The notes: generated by a model not told the origin, from the letters alone. A stretch of 37,233 bases of DNA from an uncultured Saprospiraceae bacterium (GCA_938015415.1 CALLPK010000050.1:1-37233); one strand, 5' to 3'. Positions 8,676 through 17,470 are shown, numbered from the stretch's first letter. Numbers and translations are program-made.

Positions 8676-9482
8676 ATGTCTTTAACCAAAACCCAACTTA
8701 CCGAAATTGCCGAAAACCTCGACGCAAATTTACATTGTTATATTGATCTGAACGATTGGACCGTAAAATCAATTCCTGATCCTAACCGCCATAATCGTGA
8801 CGACGAATCCTGGAATGACACAACGGAAGAAACACCAATGGATGCCCCTAAAAGCAATCGTAATTTACTGATTCTGCGGGGTGTCCCTAAAATGGAAAAC
8901 CATCAAATCATGACCCGGTTTATTCCTACAGTAGATGGGAACACCGTGAAAGATCAGTTACGGGCGGCAACTAAAAAAAAGCGGGCTTACAAAAAATTTA
9001 AGGATGTACTTTATAAATTTCCGACGGTACAGCAAGACTGGTTTGATTTTAATATAGCTGCATTATCGGACTATATTCAACGACGAATTCGTGAAGCAAC
9101 CACACTCAAAACAACGCCTACCCAATTCTTGCACGTAACGCCGGTTTTACCGACAGCAGATATTGTCAGAGATACCGAATGGTATAAAACAAAACTTGGC
9201 TTTAGTATTCTCCGTGTGGATGAAGGCTACGCGGTGCTAAGATGTGGTGGTATTCATATTCATCTTCAGTGGCACGCCGATACCGACGAAGATCCTTTAC
9301 TGGGCGGATCAGTGGCTAAATTTTTTGTAAAAAACATTGAAACATTATTTGAGGAATTCGTAGAGAAAGGAATCGTTCCCGTTGATAAACTCCGTAAAAA
9401 TACGCCGTGGAATACGCACGAATTTGGATTGTATGATTTGAATGGAAACGGGATTTTTTTTGTGGAGGATATTGATGAATGA
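8676..9482 (+). CDS. UPF0158-VOC fusion protein
   Basis: A 268-residue soluble protein that joins two families. Residues about 1-145 resemble UPF0158 (ITRFIPTV-like MTRFIPTVDG, DLNDWTV near the start, and the KKKRAYKKFKDVLYKFPTVQQDWFDF-type core, of which KAYKKFKDVLYKF-like spacing is typical). Residues about 150-268 form a glyoxalase/bleomycin-resistance (VOC) module: HVTPVLPTADIVRDTEWY, then LGFSILRVDEGYAVLRCGGI, HIHLQWH, and the closing GLYDLNGNGIFFVED. VOC modules can bind a metal, a drug or a small molecule; His/Glu positions consistent with ligands are present (H in HVTPV, E in the last strand), but the ligand cannot be told. It is translated 6 bp after the DUF423 gene. Function unknown. 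Confidence 0.85.
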   Translation: MSLTKTQLTEIAENLDANLHCYIDLNDWTVKSIPDPNRHNRDDESWNDTTEETPMDAPKSNRNLLILRGVPKMENHQIMTRFIPTVDGNTVKDQLRAATKKKRAYKKFKDVLYKFPTVQQDWFDFNIAALSDYIQRRIREATTLKTTPTQFLHVTPVLPTADIVRDTEWYKTKLGFSILRVDEGYAVLRCGGIHIHLQWHADTDEDPLLGGSVAKFFVKNIETLFEEFVEKGIVPVDKLRKNTPWNTHEFGLYDLNGNGIFFVEDIDE

Positions 9483-9514
9483 GAGGAACATTGAGGCTGC
9501 TCTGAAAAATTTAT

Positions 9515-9550
9515 TTCTCGCAAAGAGCGCAAAGTCGCAGAGACTCTTTA
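9515..9550 (-). repeat. Copy of a dispersed CTCTGCG intergenic repeat
   Basis: On the minus strand this reads GAGTCTCTGCGACTTTGCGC followed by TCTTTGCGAGAA. It resembles the elements at 25509-25541 and 27607-27639 (GGTCTCTGCGCCTCTGCG). An adjacent small inverted pair (CCTGC / GCAGG, 9552-9576) follows. No coding content. Confidence 0.5.
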
Positions 9551-9717
9551 ACCTGCCTTCTCTGCGAACGCAGGCAGGCGTGTATATCCTCTATTGAAGT
9601 TTTTTCATTTGTTAAAGAATAATCAAAAATTCGTCTTTCCTGGTTTTCGGAGTGAAATCAATAATAACTCAGGTTTTATACTTTAATTAAACAATTTTAA
9701 TTTTTAAAAAATATCAG

Positions 9718-11208
9718 ATGTCTAATTCTTATAAAAAATATTTAGAACATAATAGAAAACATACCGATCTGGAATTTGCGACGGCGTTGCTACACTGGGA
9801 TAAAGAGGTTTATCAACCAACGAAAGGCAATCGTTTTCGGGCGCAACAGCTCTCAACGCTGTCGGCAATTTCACACGAGATGATGACCAATCGGAAGTAC
9901 GGAAAATTGATTGAGGATTTATTTAAAAATAAAAAATCATTGAGCCCAGCTGAACGTAGAAATGTCGAACTTTCTCACAAAAATTATATTCGCAATAAAT
10001 CTTTTTCCGAAAAATTTGTGATTCGCCGATCACAAGCCATCTCTACCGCTTTCGATGCGTGGATCAAAGCCCGGGCTGCCAACGACTGGACGATTTACCA
10101 AAAACCATTAGAAAACATTGTAAAAATAAAAAGAGAGGAAGCAAAACTCGTTGGTTTTAAGAAACACCCTTACAATGCCCTACTCGAAGAATACGAACCG
10201 GGCGCGACGGTCGGTCAACTGGATAAACTTTTCTCCGACGTACGCCGGCAACTGGTCGCTTTCGTCGCAGAATTACGCAAGAAAAAACAGGTGGATGACC
10301 AGTTTTTATACAAAAAATGGAACAAGGATAAGCAATGGAATTACGGCCTGGATATTCTTAAAAAAATGGGGTATGATTTTGAGGCGGGCCGGCAGGATAT
10401 TTCGGAACATCCGTTTACCATCAGCTTTAGTCCGGAAGATGTCCGGGTTACCACGCGGGTGGACGAGAAGAATTTTGGAAATATGCTCTGGTCCTGTATC
10501 CACGAAGGTGGTCACGCACTTTACGAGCAAGGTATTCCGACGGAAGCCTATGGCACCCCGATTGGAAACGCAGTCTCTCTGGCGATCCACGAATCCCAAT
10601 CCCGACTTTGGGAAAACAACGTCGGTCGCGCACTTCCCTTCTGGAAAGCCAATTTTAAAACATTGAAAAAACAGTTTCCCAAACAACTGGAAGGAATTTC
10701 GTTACAAAAATTTTATAAAGGAATTAACAAAATTACTCCTTCTCCAATCCGTACGGAATCGGACGAATTGCATTATCATTTTCACGTCTTAATTCGCTAC
10801 GAAATTGAAAAAGGGCTCGTCGAAGATTCCCTGAATCCCGCCGAACTTAAAACGATCTGGAACGACCGCTACCAGGAATATCTTGGCCTGGAAATTAAAG
10901 ACGACAAAACCGGAATCCTACAGGATATTCACTGGTCACACGGCAGTATTGGTTATTTTCCTACGTACTCGCTGGGCAGTTTTTACGCGGCGCAATTTTA
11001 CGCGCAGGCGAAAAAAGATATTCCAAACCTGGAAGAAAAAATTAGCAAAGGCGATAACCAGCTATTACTCGATTGGCTACGAAAAAATATTCATCAACAT
11101 GGTGCGCGCTACACGCCAAATGCACTTTGTAAACGGGTGACGGGAGAGACACTGAATTTTAAATATTTTATGGATTATGTGAAGGAGAAGTATGGGGGGA
11201 TTTATTAA
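9718..11208 (+). CDS. Carboxypeptidase Taq (M32 family)
   Basis: Cytoplasmic zinc carboxypeptidase of family M32, which removes C-terminal residues from peptides with broad specificity and a preference against proline. The 496-residue length is normal. The zinc motif HEGGH lies at residues 262-266 (His262, Glu263, His266) and the third ligand is expected at Glu292 in HESQSRLWEN. Other M32 signatures are ALLHWDKEVYQPTKG near residue 22, DVRVTTRVDEKNF (about 241-253), the TESDELHYHFHVLIRYEIE block and the substrate-binding GSIGYFPTYSLGSFYAAQ block. No signal peptide. Its stop codon lies inside the left arm of a strong hairpin terminator, and it converges on the speA-like gene. Confidence 0.95.
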   Translation: MSNSYKKYLEHNRKHTDLEFATALLHWDKEVYQPTKGNRFRAQQLSTLSAISHEMMTNRKYGKLIEDLFKNKKSLSPAERRNVELSHKNYIRNKSFSEKFVIRRSQAISTAFDAWIKARAANDWTIYQKPLENIVKIKREEAKLVGFKKHPYNALLEEYEPGATVGQLDKLFSDVRRQLVAFVAELRKKKQVDDQFLYKKWNKDKQWNYGLDILKKMGYDFEAGRQDISEHPFTISFSPEDVRVTTRVDEKNFGNMLWSCIHEGGHALYEQGIPTEAYGTPIGNAVSLAIHESQSRLWENNVGRALPFWKANFKTLKKQFPKQLEGISLQKFYKGINKITPSPIRTESDELHYHFHVLIRYEIEKGLVEDSLNPAELKTIWNDRYQEYLGLEIKDDKTGILQDIHWSHGSIGYFPTYSLGSFYAAQFYAQAKKDIPNLEEKISKGDNQLLLDWLRKNIHQHGARYTPNALCKRVTGETLNFKYFMDYVKEKYGGIY

Positions 11209-11260
11209 AAAACGAATCACGCAGATACGATAAATCGTATCTGCGTGATTCGTTTTTTAA
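11205..11260. terminator. Bidirectional terminator, perfect 27-bp hairpin
   Basis: Arms 11205-11231 and 11234-11260 are exact complements with a central AA. The structure starts with an A-run and ends with a T-run, so it can act as an intrinsic terminator for both converging transcripts. It includes the TAA stop (11206-11208) of the M32 gene. Confidence 0.9.
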
Positions 11261-11318
11261 TGTTTAATCGCTTCGCTTGTTGAACCGTTGAGTCGCTGCG
11301 CTTCAACACGCGAAGCGT

Positions 11319-12716
11319 CTAATATCCCAAAATATCCAGCATATCCTCCGCTTTTTGTTCTTCGCGGAATACGCGATCTACTAAATTTCCTTTGCGATCC
11401 CGGTCGATCAAAATATGTTTTGGCGAAGGGATCAGGCAATGCTTGATACCTCCGTATCCACTTAAAGCTTCCTGGTAGGCGCCCGTATGAAAAAATCCTA
11501 GGTAGAGTGTTTCTTCGTCTTTTTTAGGGAATTCCGGGAGGTAGACTTGATTGAGGTGGGCCTCAGAATTATAGTAATCGGAGTTGTCGCAGCTGAGGCC
11601 ACCGATATTTACTTTGGTGTATGGATTTTTCCATTTATTGATGGGCAATAGAATAAACCGTTGATTGATTCCCCAACTATCCGGGATGGTATTCATCAGA
11701 GAATTATCGATCATGTACCAGCGTTCGGAATCATTTTGCTGTTTTTGGTTGAGGACCGAAAAAATATTAGCACCACTTTCTCCGACGGTAAAAGAGCCAA
11801 ATTCGGTAAAAATATCTGGCGTTTGAACGCCTGCCTCTTCGCAGCCTTGCTGAATTTGTTCCACAATCTGTCCGATCATATATTTATAATCAAATTCAAA
11901 ACCGAGGGAATTACGGATGGGCATTCCTCCACCAATATTGATGGCGCTGAGTTCGGGACAAATCTTTTTTAGTTCGCAATACGTTCGGATGGCTTTTTGT
12001 AGCTCTCCCCAATAGTAGATCGAATCCTTTATTCCCGTATCCACAAAAAAATGCAACATCCGAAGTTTGATATTTTTCTTTTTAGCAATCTTTTTTTTAT
12101 AAAAATTGATCACCTCCGAGTTTCGGATCCCTAGCCGGCTGGTATAAAATTCAAAATTAGGTTCTTCTTCGGTAGCTACCCGAATACCTATTTTAAACTT
12201 TTTTTTGATTAATTCAGCATAACCCTCCAGCTCTTCCATATTATCCAGTACTGGAATTACATTTTTAAAATCATCGTTAATTAAGTTTGCGATACCTTTA
12301 ATATAACCAGGTGTTTTAAAACCATTATTCACAATGATCAAACTTTTATCCAGCTTTCCTGCGTCGTATAATTTTCTAATCAAATCAATATCAAAGGCCG
12401 AAGAGGTTTCCAGGTTTCCTCCCTCTGCCAGCACCTCATCCAGTACGTAGCTAAAGTGGTTGCTTTTGGTACAATAGCAATAATAATAATTACCTTTGTA
12501 GCCTTTGGTTTTGATGGCCCGGTTAAAAATATTACGAGCTTTTTTGACCTGTTTACCAATGCTGGGCAGATAGGTTAATTTTAAAGGGGTTCCATATTTT
12601 CTTATCAAATGAATCAGCGGTACTCCGTGAAATTCCAAATATCCTTTAACAATATCAAATCCATCCTGTGGGAAATAAAAGGTCTGGTCAATCAGGTTAT
12701 AATACGTATTTTTCAA
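11319..12716 (-). CDS. speA: Arginine decarboxylase-like PLP enzyme (fold III)
   Basis: Fold-type III PLP decarboxylase, most like the roughly 465-residue biosynthetic arginine decarboxylases of Bacteroidota (arginine to agmatine, polyamine synthesis). Seen: YCTKSNH with the presumed PLP lysine Lys84, EGGNLETSSAFDI (98-110), the glycine loop NIGGGMPI (260-267), TEFGSFTVGESG (304-315) for phosphate binding, and the C-terminal GGLSCDNSD (372-380) with Cys376 and Asp377, the substrate loop. The start is a TTG at 12716, because no ATG is found near the family N-terminus; a -7-like TAAATTTG lies only about 18 bp upstream. The alternative is another basic amino-acid or diaminopimelate/carboxynorspermidine decarboxylase. 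The 55-bp gap to the upstream gtrA-like gene would allow co-transcription. Confidence 0.78.
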   Translation of the reverse strand: MKNTYYNLIDQTFYFPQDGFDIVKGYLEFHGVPLIHLIRKYGTPLKLTYLPSIGKQVKKARNIFNRAIKTKGYKGNYYYCYCTKSNHFSYVLDEVLAEGGNLETSSAFDIDLIRKLYDAGKLDKSLIIVNNGFKTPGYIKGIANLINDDFKNVIPVLDNMEELEGYAELIKKKFKIGIRVATEEEPNFEFYTSRLGIRNSEVINFYKKKIAKKKNIKLRMLHFFVDTGIKDSIYYWGELQKAIRTYCELKKICPELSAINIGGGMPIRNSLGFEFDYKYMIGQIVEQIQQGCEEAGVQTPDIFTEFGSFTVGESGANIFSVLNQKQQNDSERWYMIDNSLMNTIPDSWGINQRFILLPINKWKNPYTKVNIGGLSCDNSDYYNSEAHLNQVYLPEFPKKDEETLYLGFFHTGAYQEALSGYGGIKHCLIPSPKHILIDRDRKGNLVDRVFREEQKAEDMLDILGY

Positions 12717-12733
12717 TCTCTTCTTTTTTAGCG

Positions 12734-12741
12734 CAAATTTA
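12734..12741 (-). promoter_or_regulatory. Putative -7 element (TAAATTTG)
   Basis: CAAATTTA on the plus strand is TAnnTTTG on the minus strand, 18-25 bp upstream of the TTG start of the speA-like gene. A -33 TTG is not evident, and the implied leader would be very short, so this is weak. Confidence 0.25.
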
Positions 12742-12771
12742 TAGCAAAAATTTTATTTTTTCTGACAGAAT

Positions 12772-13209
12772 TTACTTGTATACAAAGTTTTTTTGCATAA
12801 AAAAGTTCCAGGTAAATCCCACCAGGATTCCCACGACCACTTTGGCCGGATATACCCAGCCTTCATGGGTCGCTTCCACCCAAATCCAGACGCCAGCCGT
12901 ATTCAAAAGCAGACTGCCGATAGATATGATCCCGTAGCGTATGGCCTGACTCCAGACCTTCCGTTCTTTGGAGACAAAAACCCAGTTTCGTCCCATCATA
13001 AAATTGACAATGGTTCCTACGAGCGCACCGATGGCCGTTGCCAGGACATACCACCAGCCGAAAATATCCTTGCACAAGAAAGTCGTCGCAAAATCTGCCG
13101 CCGTGGAAACCAGCGAAGCGACCTGTGCCCTTAAAAAGGAGACGAAGGTGCGGGGACGCTCAGGCGTTAGGGAAGTAGAAGAAGATTCCTGCGAAGTAGA
13201 TTCTTTCAT
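12772..13209 (-). CDS. GtrA-like integral membrane protein
   Basis: A 145-residue GtrA family protein. Family members are small four-helix membrane proteins linked to movement or modification of lipid-linked sugars in surface polysaccharide synthesis. After a Ser/Thr/Glu-rich cytoplasmic start, four hydrophobic segments can be seen (about 28-48, 54-73, 88-107 and 118-138). The family marks are GRNWVF after helix 2 and WNFFMQKNFVYK at the C-terminus. No glycosyltransferase is next to it, so its partner is unknown. A -7-like TACTTTTG lies at 13229-13236. It is divergent from tilS and sits upstream of the speA-like gene. Confidence 0.9.
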   Translation of the reverse strand: MKESTSQESSSTSLTPERPRTFVSFLRAQVASLVSTAADFATTFLCKDIFGWWYVLATAIGALVGTIVNFMMGRNWVFVSKERKVWSQAIRYGIISIGSLLLNTAGVWIWVEATHEGWVYPAKVVVGILVGFTWNFFMQKNFVYK

Positions 13210-13406
13210 TTAAATTAATATTAAGCCGCAAAAGTAAGCACTTGTGGAAAGATCATCCGCCCTAGAAGAAACATTTATGGGTATCTTCGTAAGAAATAGC
13301 AGGATATTTTGAGAAAATCTACAAAAATAACCAATCAAACCTTCTCTAATTACTACTTTTTAGTAAGACGACCATCGATTTATTTTTTTATTTCAATCGT
13401 TACGCT

Positions 13407-14753
13407 ATGCTAAAGTTATTAGAATATTATAATTTACAACATTTATTATTTAAGCCAACCGATCGTATTCTGGTGGCTGTAAGTGGCGGAATCGATTCGG
13501 TGGTTCTCTGTTACTTATTGAAACAACTCGGCGCTGAATTTGCCATTGCACACTGTAATTTTCAATTGCGAGGGGAGGAATCAGATCTGGATGCGGCATT
13601 TGTAAAAGGACTCGCCAAAGAATTAAATGTCAGTCATTTTGCCACTAAATTTGACACTCAAAAATTAGCCGATGAAGAGGCGACCAGTATTCAGATTATG
13701 GCGCGGGAGCTGCGTTACGACTGGCTGGAAGATATCCGGCAAGCGATGAATTTTGATTGTATTGCCACTGCCCATCACACCAATGATAGTATCGAAACGG
13801 CCCTTTATAATCTTGCCAAAGGTAGTGGTATCCGCGGAGTCCGTGGGATTCTGCCCAAGCACGATTTTATTATCCATCCGCTGTTGTTTGCCGATAAGGA
13901 TATGATTTTAGAATACAGTAAAAAAAATGAGATTGCTTACCGTGAAGATGCTTCCAATGCGACGGATAAATATATGCGTAATAAAATCCGGCATCAGATT
14001 ATTCCGGTACTAAAAGAGATTAATCCGGCACTGGAAAAAACATCTCGACAAACCTTTAATCACTTACGGGATGTGGAGACCATTTATTTGTGGGCCATTA
14101 ATGGTATTCGACAACAAATAATGAGTCGTAATGAACAGATAAATACGCTGGATTTTAAAACCCTCGATTACTATCCGGCAAAAGAAACCATCCTTTATGA
14201 GCTACTGCGCCCTTTCGGTTTTAATTCCAGTCAGGTGATGCAATTGCTTAATGGCGGAAAATCAGGCAGCCAGTTTATCAGTAGTTCACACCGGTTGATT
14301 ATCGACCACGAGCAGTACGTAATTCACCCTTTGAAAGACAATCAGGTAGATGGGCAAACCGAATATCTAATTGAATACGATCAGGAAGAGATTCATTTAC
14401 CGAAAGGAAAACTAAACTTAACTCATTTAGACCAAAGACCAGATCAATATCCGACCACATCGAATATTGCTTGTATGGATTTGGCCAAACTCGTCTTCCC
14501 GCTCAAACTGCGTCGCTGGAAAGATGGAGATCAGTTTCAACCCTTCGGGATGAAGGGTCAGCATAAAAAAGTACAAGATTATTTTTCTGATAAAAAACTA
14601 TCCATTCTTGAAAAAGAAAGAGTTTGGATCTTGGAAAGTAACGGCGTGATTTGCTGGATTGTAAATCATCGGCTAGATGAAAGATTTAAAGTGGACGAGA
14701 CCACTAATCGAGTTTTGGTGATAAGGTGGGAAGCGCAAGTAGGCGTATTTTAA
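13407..14753 (+). CDS. tilS: tRNA(Ile)-lysidine synthetase TilS
   Basis: Essential N-type ATP pyrophosphatase that attaches lysine to C34 of tRNA-Ile(CAU), changing both its codon reading (AUA) and charging identity. The PP-loop SGGIDS is at residues 26-31, followed by AHCNFQLRGEESD and ATAHHTNDSIET (tRNA/ATP binding), NLAKGSGIRGVRGI, and REDASNATDKYMRNKIRH. The C-terminal TilS-C domain is seen in LRRWKDGDQFQPFGMKG (about 370-386). The 448-residue length is normal for the longer TilS form. ATG start at 13407. No ftsH or hpt gene, common TilS neighbours in other phyla, is here. It ends just before a hairpin at 14755-14787. Confidence 0.97.
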   Translation: MLKLLEYYNLQHLLFKPTDRILVAVSGGIDSVVLCYLLKQLGAEFAIAHCNFQLRGEESDLDAAFVKGLAKELNVSHFATKFDTQKLADEEATSIQIMARELRYDWLEDIRQAMNFDCIATAHHTNDSIETALYNLAKGSGIRGVRGILPKHDFIIHPLLFADKDMILEYSKKNEIAYREDASNATDKYMRNKIRHQIIPVLKEINPALEKTSRQTFNHLRDVETIYLWAINGIRQQIMSRNEQINTLDFKTLDYYPAKETILYELLRPFGFNSSQVMQLLNGGKSGSQFISSSHRLIIDHEQYVIHPLKDNQVDGQTEYLIEYDQEEIHLPKGKLNLTHLDQRPDQYPTTSNIACMDLAKLVFPLKLRRWKDGDQFQPFGMKGQHKKVQDYFSDKKLSILEKERVWILESNGVICWIVNHRLDERFKVDETTNRVLVIRWEAQVGVF

Positions 14754-14754
14754 A

Positions 14755-14787
14755 AAAGCTACTCCGGAATATTTCCGAAGCAGCTTT
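14755..14787. terminator. Hairpin between tilS and the short secreted ORF
   Basis: AAAGCTACTCCGGAA pairs with TTCCGAAGCAGCTTT, with two mismatches. A T-run follows only on the minus strand (plus-strand A-run 14752-14757), so it best ends transcripts from 14906-15181; on the plus strand it immediately follows the tilS stop and may also help there. Confidence 0.55.
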
Positions 14788-14905
14788 ACTGAGAGAATAG
14801 ACTTCCATGAACATACCAAAGATTGTAATCATTCGATTACTGAAAAGTTGTTATTTTAATCTTTGTTATTGAATATAAAATTCTGAAATACGCTATAGCC
14901 ATTGG

Positions 14906-15181
14906 TTAAAGGTAGATATCGTCTGCTATACCATCATCCTTACCGTACAAATCCAAAGGCTTGACGATCTCTTCTTTGTTCCTGTCAGCCGTAGAAATCG
15001 AAAATCCAGACATCTGATTATTCTGACCATCTACTTCCACAATTATAGAAAAAAAGACAATCAGCCAAAAAATAAACTTAGCCACGATCATTCCCGGCCC
15101 GTTAAGCCATACTTCCTTTCCTGATTGATTTTGCAAACCGTTTGTTTGTCGATTAGATAATTTTGCGACATTAATTTTCAT
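14906..15181 (-). CDS. Short exported protein, N-terminal paralogue of the next gene
   Basis: A 91-residue predicted exported protein of unknown function. An N-terminal extension of about 30 residues precedes a hydrophobic signal segment, VAKFIFWLIVFFSIIVEVDGQ, that closely matches the signal segment of the protein encoded at 15566-17224 (VVKFIFCIAVFLSFTVESNGQ) by shared K-F-I-F, V-F, S, V-E and G-Q positions. After the likely cleavage site only about 38 polar residues remain, with no domain and no sorting tail. A DNA block 185 bp upstream also matches the one upstream of the larger gene. The simplest reading is a truncated duplicate that kept promoter, leader and signal peptide; a short secreted peptide is the alternative. 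Confidence 0.55.
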   Translation of the reverse strand: MKINVAKLSNRQTNGLQNQSGKEVWLNGPGMIVAKFIFWLIVFFSIIVEVDGQNNQMSGFSISTADRNKEEIVKPLDLYGKDDGIADDIYL

Positions 15182-15365
15182 TTGTTTTAAATTTAAAAAG
15201 TTATAAAATCTTATTGGAATATTAAAATTTATTTATTAAGATTAGGTGCCTCTAAGATACACTCCGATTTCAGATGTGTATTCAGCCGGTAGACAATAAC
15301 ATAAATTAATTAAAAATATGTATTGATATTATTTTGATAAAACACCAGGGATGCTTTATAAAATT

Positions 15366-15410
15366 CAGTATTTAATTTCAGTAAAAATTTCAGGACAAGG
15401 TTGTAATATT
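15366..15410 (-). repeat. Conserved upstream block, copy 1
   Basis: The 19-bp word CAGTATTTAATTTCAGTAA (15366-15384) and the following GACAAGGTT (15394-15402) match 17426-17444 and 17454-17462 at the same spacing. It lies 185 bp upstream of the ATG at 15181. On the minus strand AACCTTGTC just upstream of the 19-mer could be a -7-type element, so the block may be a shared promoter plus start of the leader. Confidence 0.6.
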
Positions 15411-15565
15411 AAGATATACATACCTAAAGAAAAGTAAAGTACAAATGTTCAGTTATTTACAACGGAACAATTTAGCTAAAGATAGTTGACGAAATGAGCA
15501 AGTCAATACACTATAAGAAGCAAAGCAGAGTAATTTTTGAGTATCTACAAATAAATATGATTATC

Positions 15566-17224
15566 CTAATTTTCATTCATCAGAATGAAAGTCTCAGAAT
15601 GTGCATTAGCGCCGTCAATTAACTGAAGATGATACCTGCCTTCTAATAAATCTGCTACATTGATCTGTAGATTATTTATCCCGCTAGTATTGACATCAGT
15701 TATGAGCCGTCTTACAACCCGGCCATGTGTATCGGAGATTTGAACCTGCACGTTTCCTGTTATAGATTTAAAAGATAAGTTTATAAAACCATCTCCAACG
15801 AAACCTGGATTAGGATATAAAGAAAATTCTTCTGCTATACTGTTGGTATTTACTAGCGCAAAACTATTTATAGTTGACGATCTTTGCAGACTTCTGTCAT
15901 TATTATCACTCCCATGATCTCTACTGGAACTTGGACGTATGCCTATTCCAGGACGTATACCTATTCCAGGACGACTACCTATTCCATTATCAATAAATGG
16001 AATTGAGGTCAGGAACAAAGTAGCCGTATCACATGCTGCCTCTAACCCGTCATTATCGCATACTGTGTAAGTAATCGACTCTGTTCCGATAAATTCTTGT
16101 CCGGGTGAATACATGAAAAAACCATCCATATCAATTATCAGTGATCCGCCTCTTCGCAATTCGTTTTCGGTTGCTCCATCTATAATCAGAGAAATGCCAG
16201 AATCATTCTTTGCTCCGATCATTGTTTGAAAGTCAGATCCCAAACTATGATCATTAATCAGTATATTTCCAGTTTGTGAGATATTCTTTTTTCCAATAAT
16301 GATATCATCATGAGCAAAACTCTGATGCTCGGTATCAGCTAAAACCGAAATAGTTAAGTCGGCTTCAACGGCTCCACTACTACCGTCGGTAACGCTGTAT
16401 TTTATAGATAATTTTCCATAAAAATCAACCGCAGGATCAAAGCTATAGTTACCATCGCTATCCAATATGATCACTCCAGCTATCATTGGATTACCAATCA
16501 TATCCGTACCGTAAACTACCATTTCAGTACCAACATTAAATTCCTCTCCCCTAATACCATCACCATCTAAGTCTGCAAAAACGGCAACAACAAATAAATC
16601 ATCATTTTCTAAGTCATAATCATTGGGTGTTATAACATTTCCTGCTACATCCATATCCATCTCCGTCGTATTTGTATCATTATGGGCAATAGGTATATCG
16701 TTTCTGATTGGATTATCATTTGGAATTACTTGAATAGCTAGATTAGCAATATCAGTTGCACCACTCGTATTTTCAACTACATATTTTATTGAAACCTCCC
16801 CTCTAAAGGCAGGAGTAGGATTAAACTCATAATTACCATCTAGGTAGATAGACATAGTACCTGCCGAAATTCCATTTTCAGTACATATTTGAAACGGTCT
16901 TCCAGCTATTTGACCAGGACGCTGAATACCCAGCTCGTCGAGATAAGTAACCGATTTTATCCACTGGGCATCATTACCTGGATCCCAATCGTTTGTTAAG
17001 ATATTACCTGTAACGGAGCTACCCGTCGGAGTCTGATTAATGTCGTTTTCCGCAAATATAAAAGACTGTCCGTTGCTCTCAACTGTAAATGATAAAAATA
17101 CAGCGATACAAAAAATAAATTTTACAACCGACATGCTAATTTTATCCGAGTTTGTATTTATTTTTTTTAGGAATAGAATCATTTTATTTTGTTGTAAGGT
17201 AACTCCTGTTGAATAAATTCTCAT
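15566..17224 (-). CDS. Secreted tandem Ig-like protein with type IX sorting domain
   Basis: Predicted surface or released protein of 552 residues, function unknown. ATG start at 17224, with a cytoplasmic extension and then a signal peptide at about 31-53 ending VESNGQ; the internal Met31 is a possible alternative start. Three Ig/cadherin-like units follow (about 55-168, 175-300 and 303-412). They share AEND/AHND/AHDD starts, G(N)ILTND-like turns, NYxFxP motifs and SIKY/SITYTV strands, as in VCBS/Big_9-type repeats that often bind calcium and act in adhesion. Next come a short repeat RPGIGI (about 413-431), a Ser/Asp/Asn linker, and a C-terminal domain with FSLYPNPG and a YHLQLIDG ending, the T9SS sorting pattern. 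The upstream region is shared with the short ORF at 14906-15181. Confidence 0.82.
   Translation of the reverse strand: MRIYSTGVTLQQNKMILFLKKINTNSDKISMSVVKFIFCIAVFLSFTVESNGQSFIFAENDINQTPTGSSVTGNILTNDWDPGNDAQWIKSVTYLDELGIQRPGQIAGRPFQICTENGISAGTMSIYLDGNYEFNPTPAFRGEVSIKYVVENTSGATDIANLAIQVIPNDNPIRNDIPIAHNDTNTTEMDMDVAGNVITPNDYDLENDDLFVVAVFADLDGDGIRGEEFNVGTEMVVYGTDMIGNPMIAGVIILDSDGNYSFDPAVDFYGKLSIKYSVTDGSSGAVEADLTISVLADTEHQSFAHDDIIIGKKNISQTGNILINDHSLGSDFQTMIGAKNDSGISLIIDGATENELRRGGSLIIDMDGFFMYSPGQEFIGTESITYTVCDNDGLEAACDTATLFLTSIPFIDNGIGSRPGIGIRPGIGIRPSSSRDHGSDNNDRSLQRSSTINSFALVNTNSIAEEFSLYPNPGFVGDGFINLSFKSITGNVQVQISDTHGRVVRRLITDVNTSGINNLQINVADLLEGRYHLQLIDGANAHSETFILMNEN
15933..15986 (-). repeat. Three 18-bp tandem units within the Ig-like gene
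   Basis: Units 15933-15950, 15951-15968 and 15969-15986 (GGACGTATACCTATTCCA in the middle copy) differ by one to a few bases. They encode G-I-G-(I/S)-R-P repeats in the linker before the sorting domain. Being a multiple of three, the repeat can change copy number without breaking the frame. Confidence 0.75.
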
Positions 17225-17325
17225 TGTTATGTATTTATTATATTATTTAAAGAATAATTTTATTTTTCTAAAATTCAGTTGAGTAGAAATGGCATAAGAG
17301 GGTTGCTGATGTACGTTGCATGAAC

Positions 17326-17337
17326 AGTACACTGGTA
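17326..17337 (-). promoter_or_regulatory. GTGTACT motif upstream of the Ig-like gene
   Basis: On the minus strand this reads TACC-A-GTGTACT, matching the motifs near 2848 and 28760 in the orientation of the downstream gene. It is about 102-113 bp upstream of the ATG at 17224. The role is inferred only from recurrence. Confidence 0.25.
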
Positions 17338-17425
17338 AACAAATTTTATAACAAAAAAATAACTTTTCTTTGCAGTAAAATGTTAGTACATTCTTATAAA
17401 AGAGAAAATCCCAATTATTCGAATC

Positions 17426-17470
17426 CAGTATTTAATTTCAGTAATTTATTTAAGACAAGGTTTTACAACA
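17426..17470 (-). repeat. Conserved upstream block, copy 2
   Basis: This block is the partner of 15366-15410: identical 19-mer (17426-17444), then GACAAGGTT (17454-17462). It lies 202 bp upstream of the ATG at 17224. The rest of 17225-17700 is AT-rich and shows no gene. Confidence 0.6.

Noticed and set aside
15236-15565. Possible decayed Ig-like domains between the short exported ORF and the larger gene
   Set aside because: All frames are broken often and no Ig-like motif is visible; the conserved part is only the upstream block.
17400-17430. tRNA T-loop-like word (TTCGAATCC)
   Set aside because: No cloverleaf arms or anticodon stem surround it; no tRNA was found anywhere in the window.
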